DNA of 64,000 nucleotides from Trichomonas vaginalis G3 (Eukaryota; Parabasalia; Trichomonadida; Trichomonadidae): positions 30,038,082 through 30,102,081 of the forward strand of contig NC_067207.1 in NCBI RefSeq assembly GCF_026262505.1. The letters are read 5' to 3'. Positions 63,712 to 64,000 of the stretch are shown piece by piece. Below the pieces are notes generated by a model. That model saw nothing but the letters and a program-made list of their open reading frames with translations, was not told where the DNA came from and did not search any database. How positions within the stretch are numbered: position 1 is the stretch's first letter; every line of letters begins with the position of its first letter. The position numbers and the translations under genes are program-made.

Positions 63712-64000
63712 TTTTTTTATAATATTTGTTTAGTAAAAAACCATCTTACGCTTATGTTTTTCAATTAGTTTTTCTTTATTTTATTAATACTAATAAAGAT
63801 TATAGTAAATTTTGAAAAAATTATTTTCAATTTATGAAATTTGATCGGTATTCAACCAATCTATTATCATACGTATACAACCTAAAAACACTTAATACGT
63901 TTCACAATCAATTAACATATGTTTTCAAGTTCAGAGTCTGTGTGTATTTGTTCTAATATTTTGGGATAGTTCAAGTACTTCAATCTAGCCATATTAAAAG
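63712..64000. other. 3' flank of the last gene
   Basis: A+T-rich, nothing recognised before the window ends. Confidence 0.5.

Overview
The window is nuclear DNA of a parabasalid protist, most likely Trichomonas vaginalis or a close relative. It is very A+T-rich. Its genes are intronless, short-spaced and on both strands. Several starts follow closely on the parabasalid initiator TCA-Y-W (for example TCACA eight bases before the ATG at 61090, and TCACT before 11136 and 62638). The protein content also fits: CK1- and CAMK-type kinases, SHGAD-type ankyrin proteins with a DUF3447-like N-terminus, and a complete Maverick/Polinton. No tRNA, rRNA or CRISPR array was recognised.

Host part, left (1-17417). 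The first 5 kb is a graveyard of fragments: a coiled-coil C-terminus, a beta-helix-like surface protein piece, a p115-like piece, a frameshifted BTB-like/ankyrin gene and an unidentified remnant. Then follow a CAMK-like kinase broken by two in-frame stops, an intact CK1-family kinase with a CaaX-like end, a Mei2-like two-RRM protein, two unidentified soluble proteins flanking a frameshifted ankyrin gene, and a katanin p60-like AAA ATPase.

The central feature (17790-37277) is a 19,488-bp Maverick/Polinton. It has 407-bp terminal inverted repeats that look identical by eye, AG...CT ends and a perfect 6-bp target duplication ATTATG. It sits inside a smaller older element (17-bp TIRs at 17418 and 37950, 7-bp duplication). 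The left arm reads rightward: an unknown protein, a protein-primed type PolB carrying an HNH-like insert, a mini-ORF, the integrase and a small charged protein. Most of the rest reads leftward: a D5-like primase-helicase enclosed between inverted arrays of TGTCA-rich repeats, a phage-type receptor-binding fibre, unidentified proteins, an A32-like packaging ATPase, a probable major capsid protein, and two small proteins sharing an amphipathic MAAG-x-FKKLWD start. The parts suggest a virus-like element with replication, integration, packaging, capsid and attachment functions. Many of its genes carry single-base frameshifts or stops, so this copy is either recently dead or its sequence contains homopolymer errors.

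Host part, right (37284-64000). This holds a TRAPPC10/Trs130-like tethering subunit, a small twin-CX3C protein behind a double palindrome, an 898-bp MULE-like non-autonomous element with a 9-bp duplication, a WDR74/Nsa1-like WD40 protein, a tandem group of ankyrin genes (one intact, one decayed, one with an in-frame TAG), an SLC38/AAAP-type transporter, a DH-PH RhoGEF, a small K/D-rich protein, an ERGIC-53-like lectin with KKXX tail, a second beta-helix-like fragment, a coiled-coil pseudogene, a TAF8-like histone-fold protein divergent from a MYST acetyltransferase, and an ERGIC3/Erv46-like cargo receptor.
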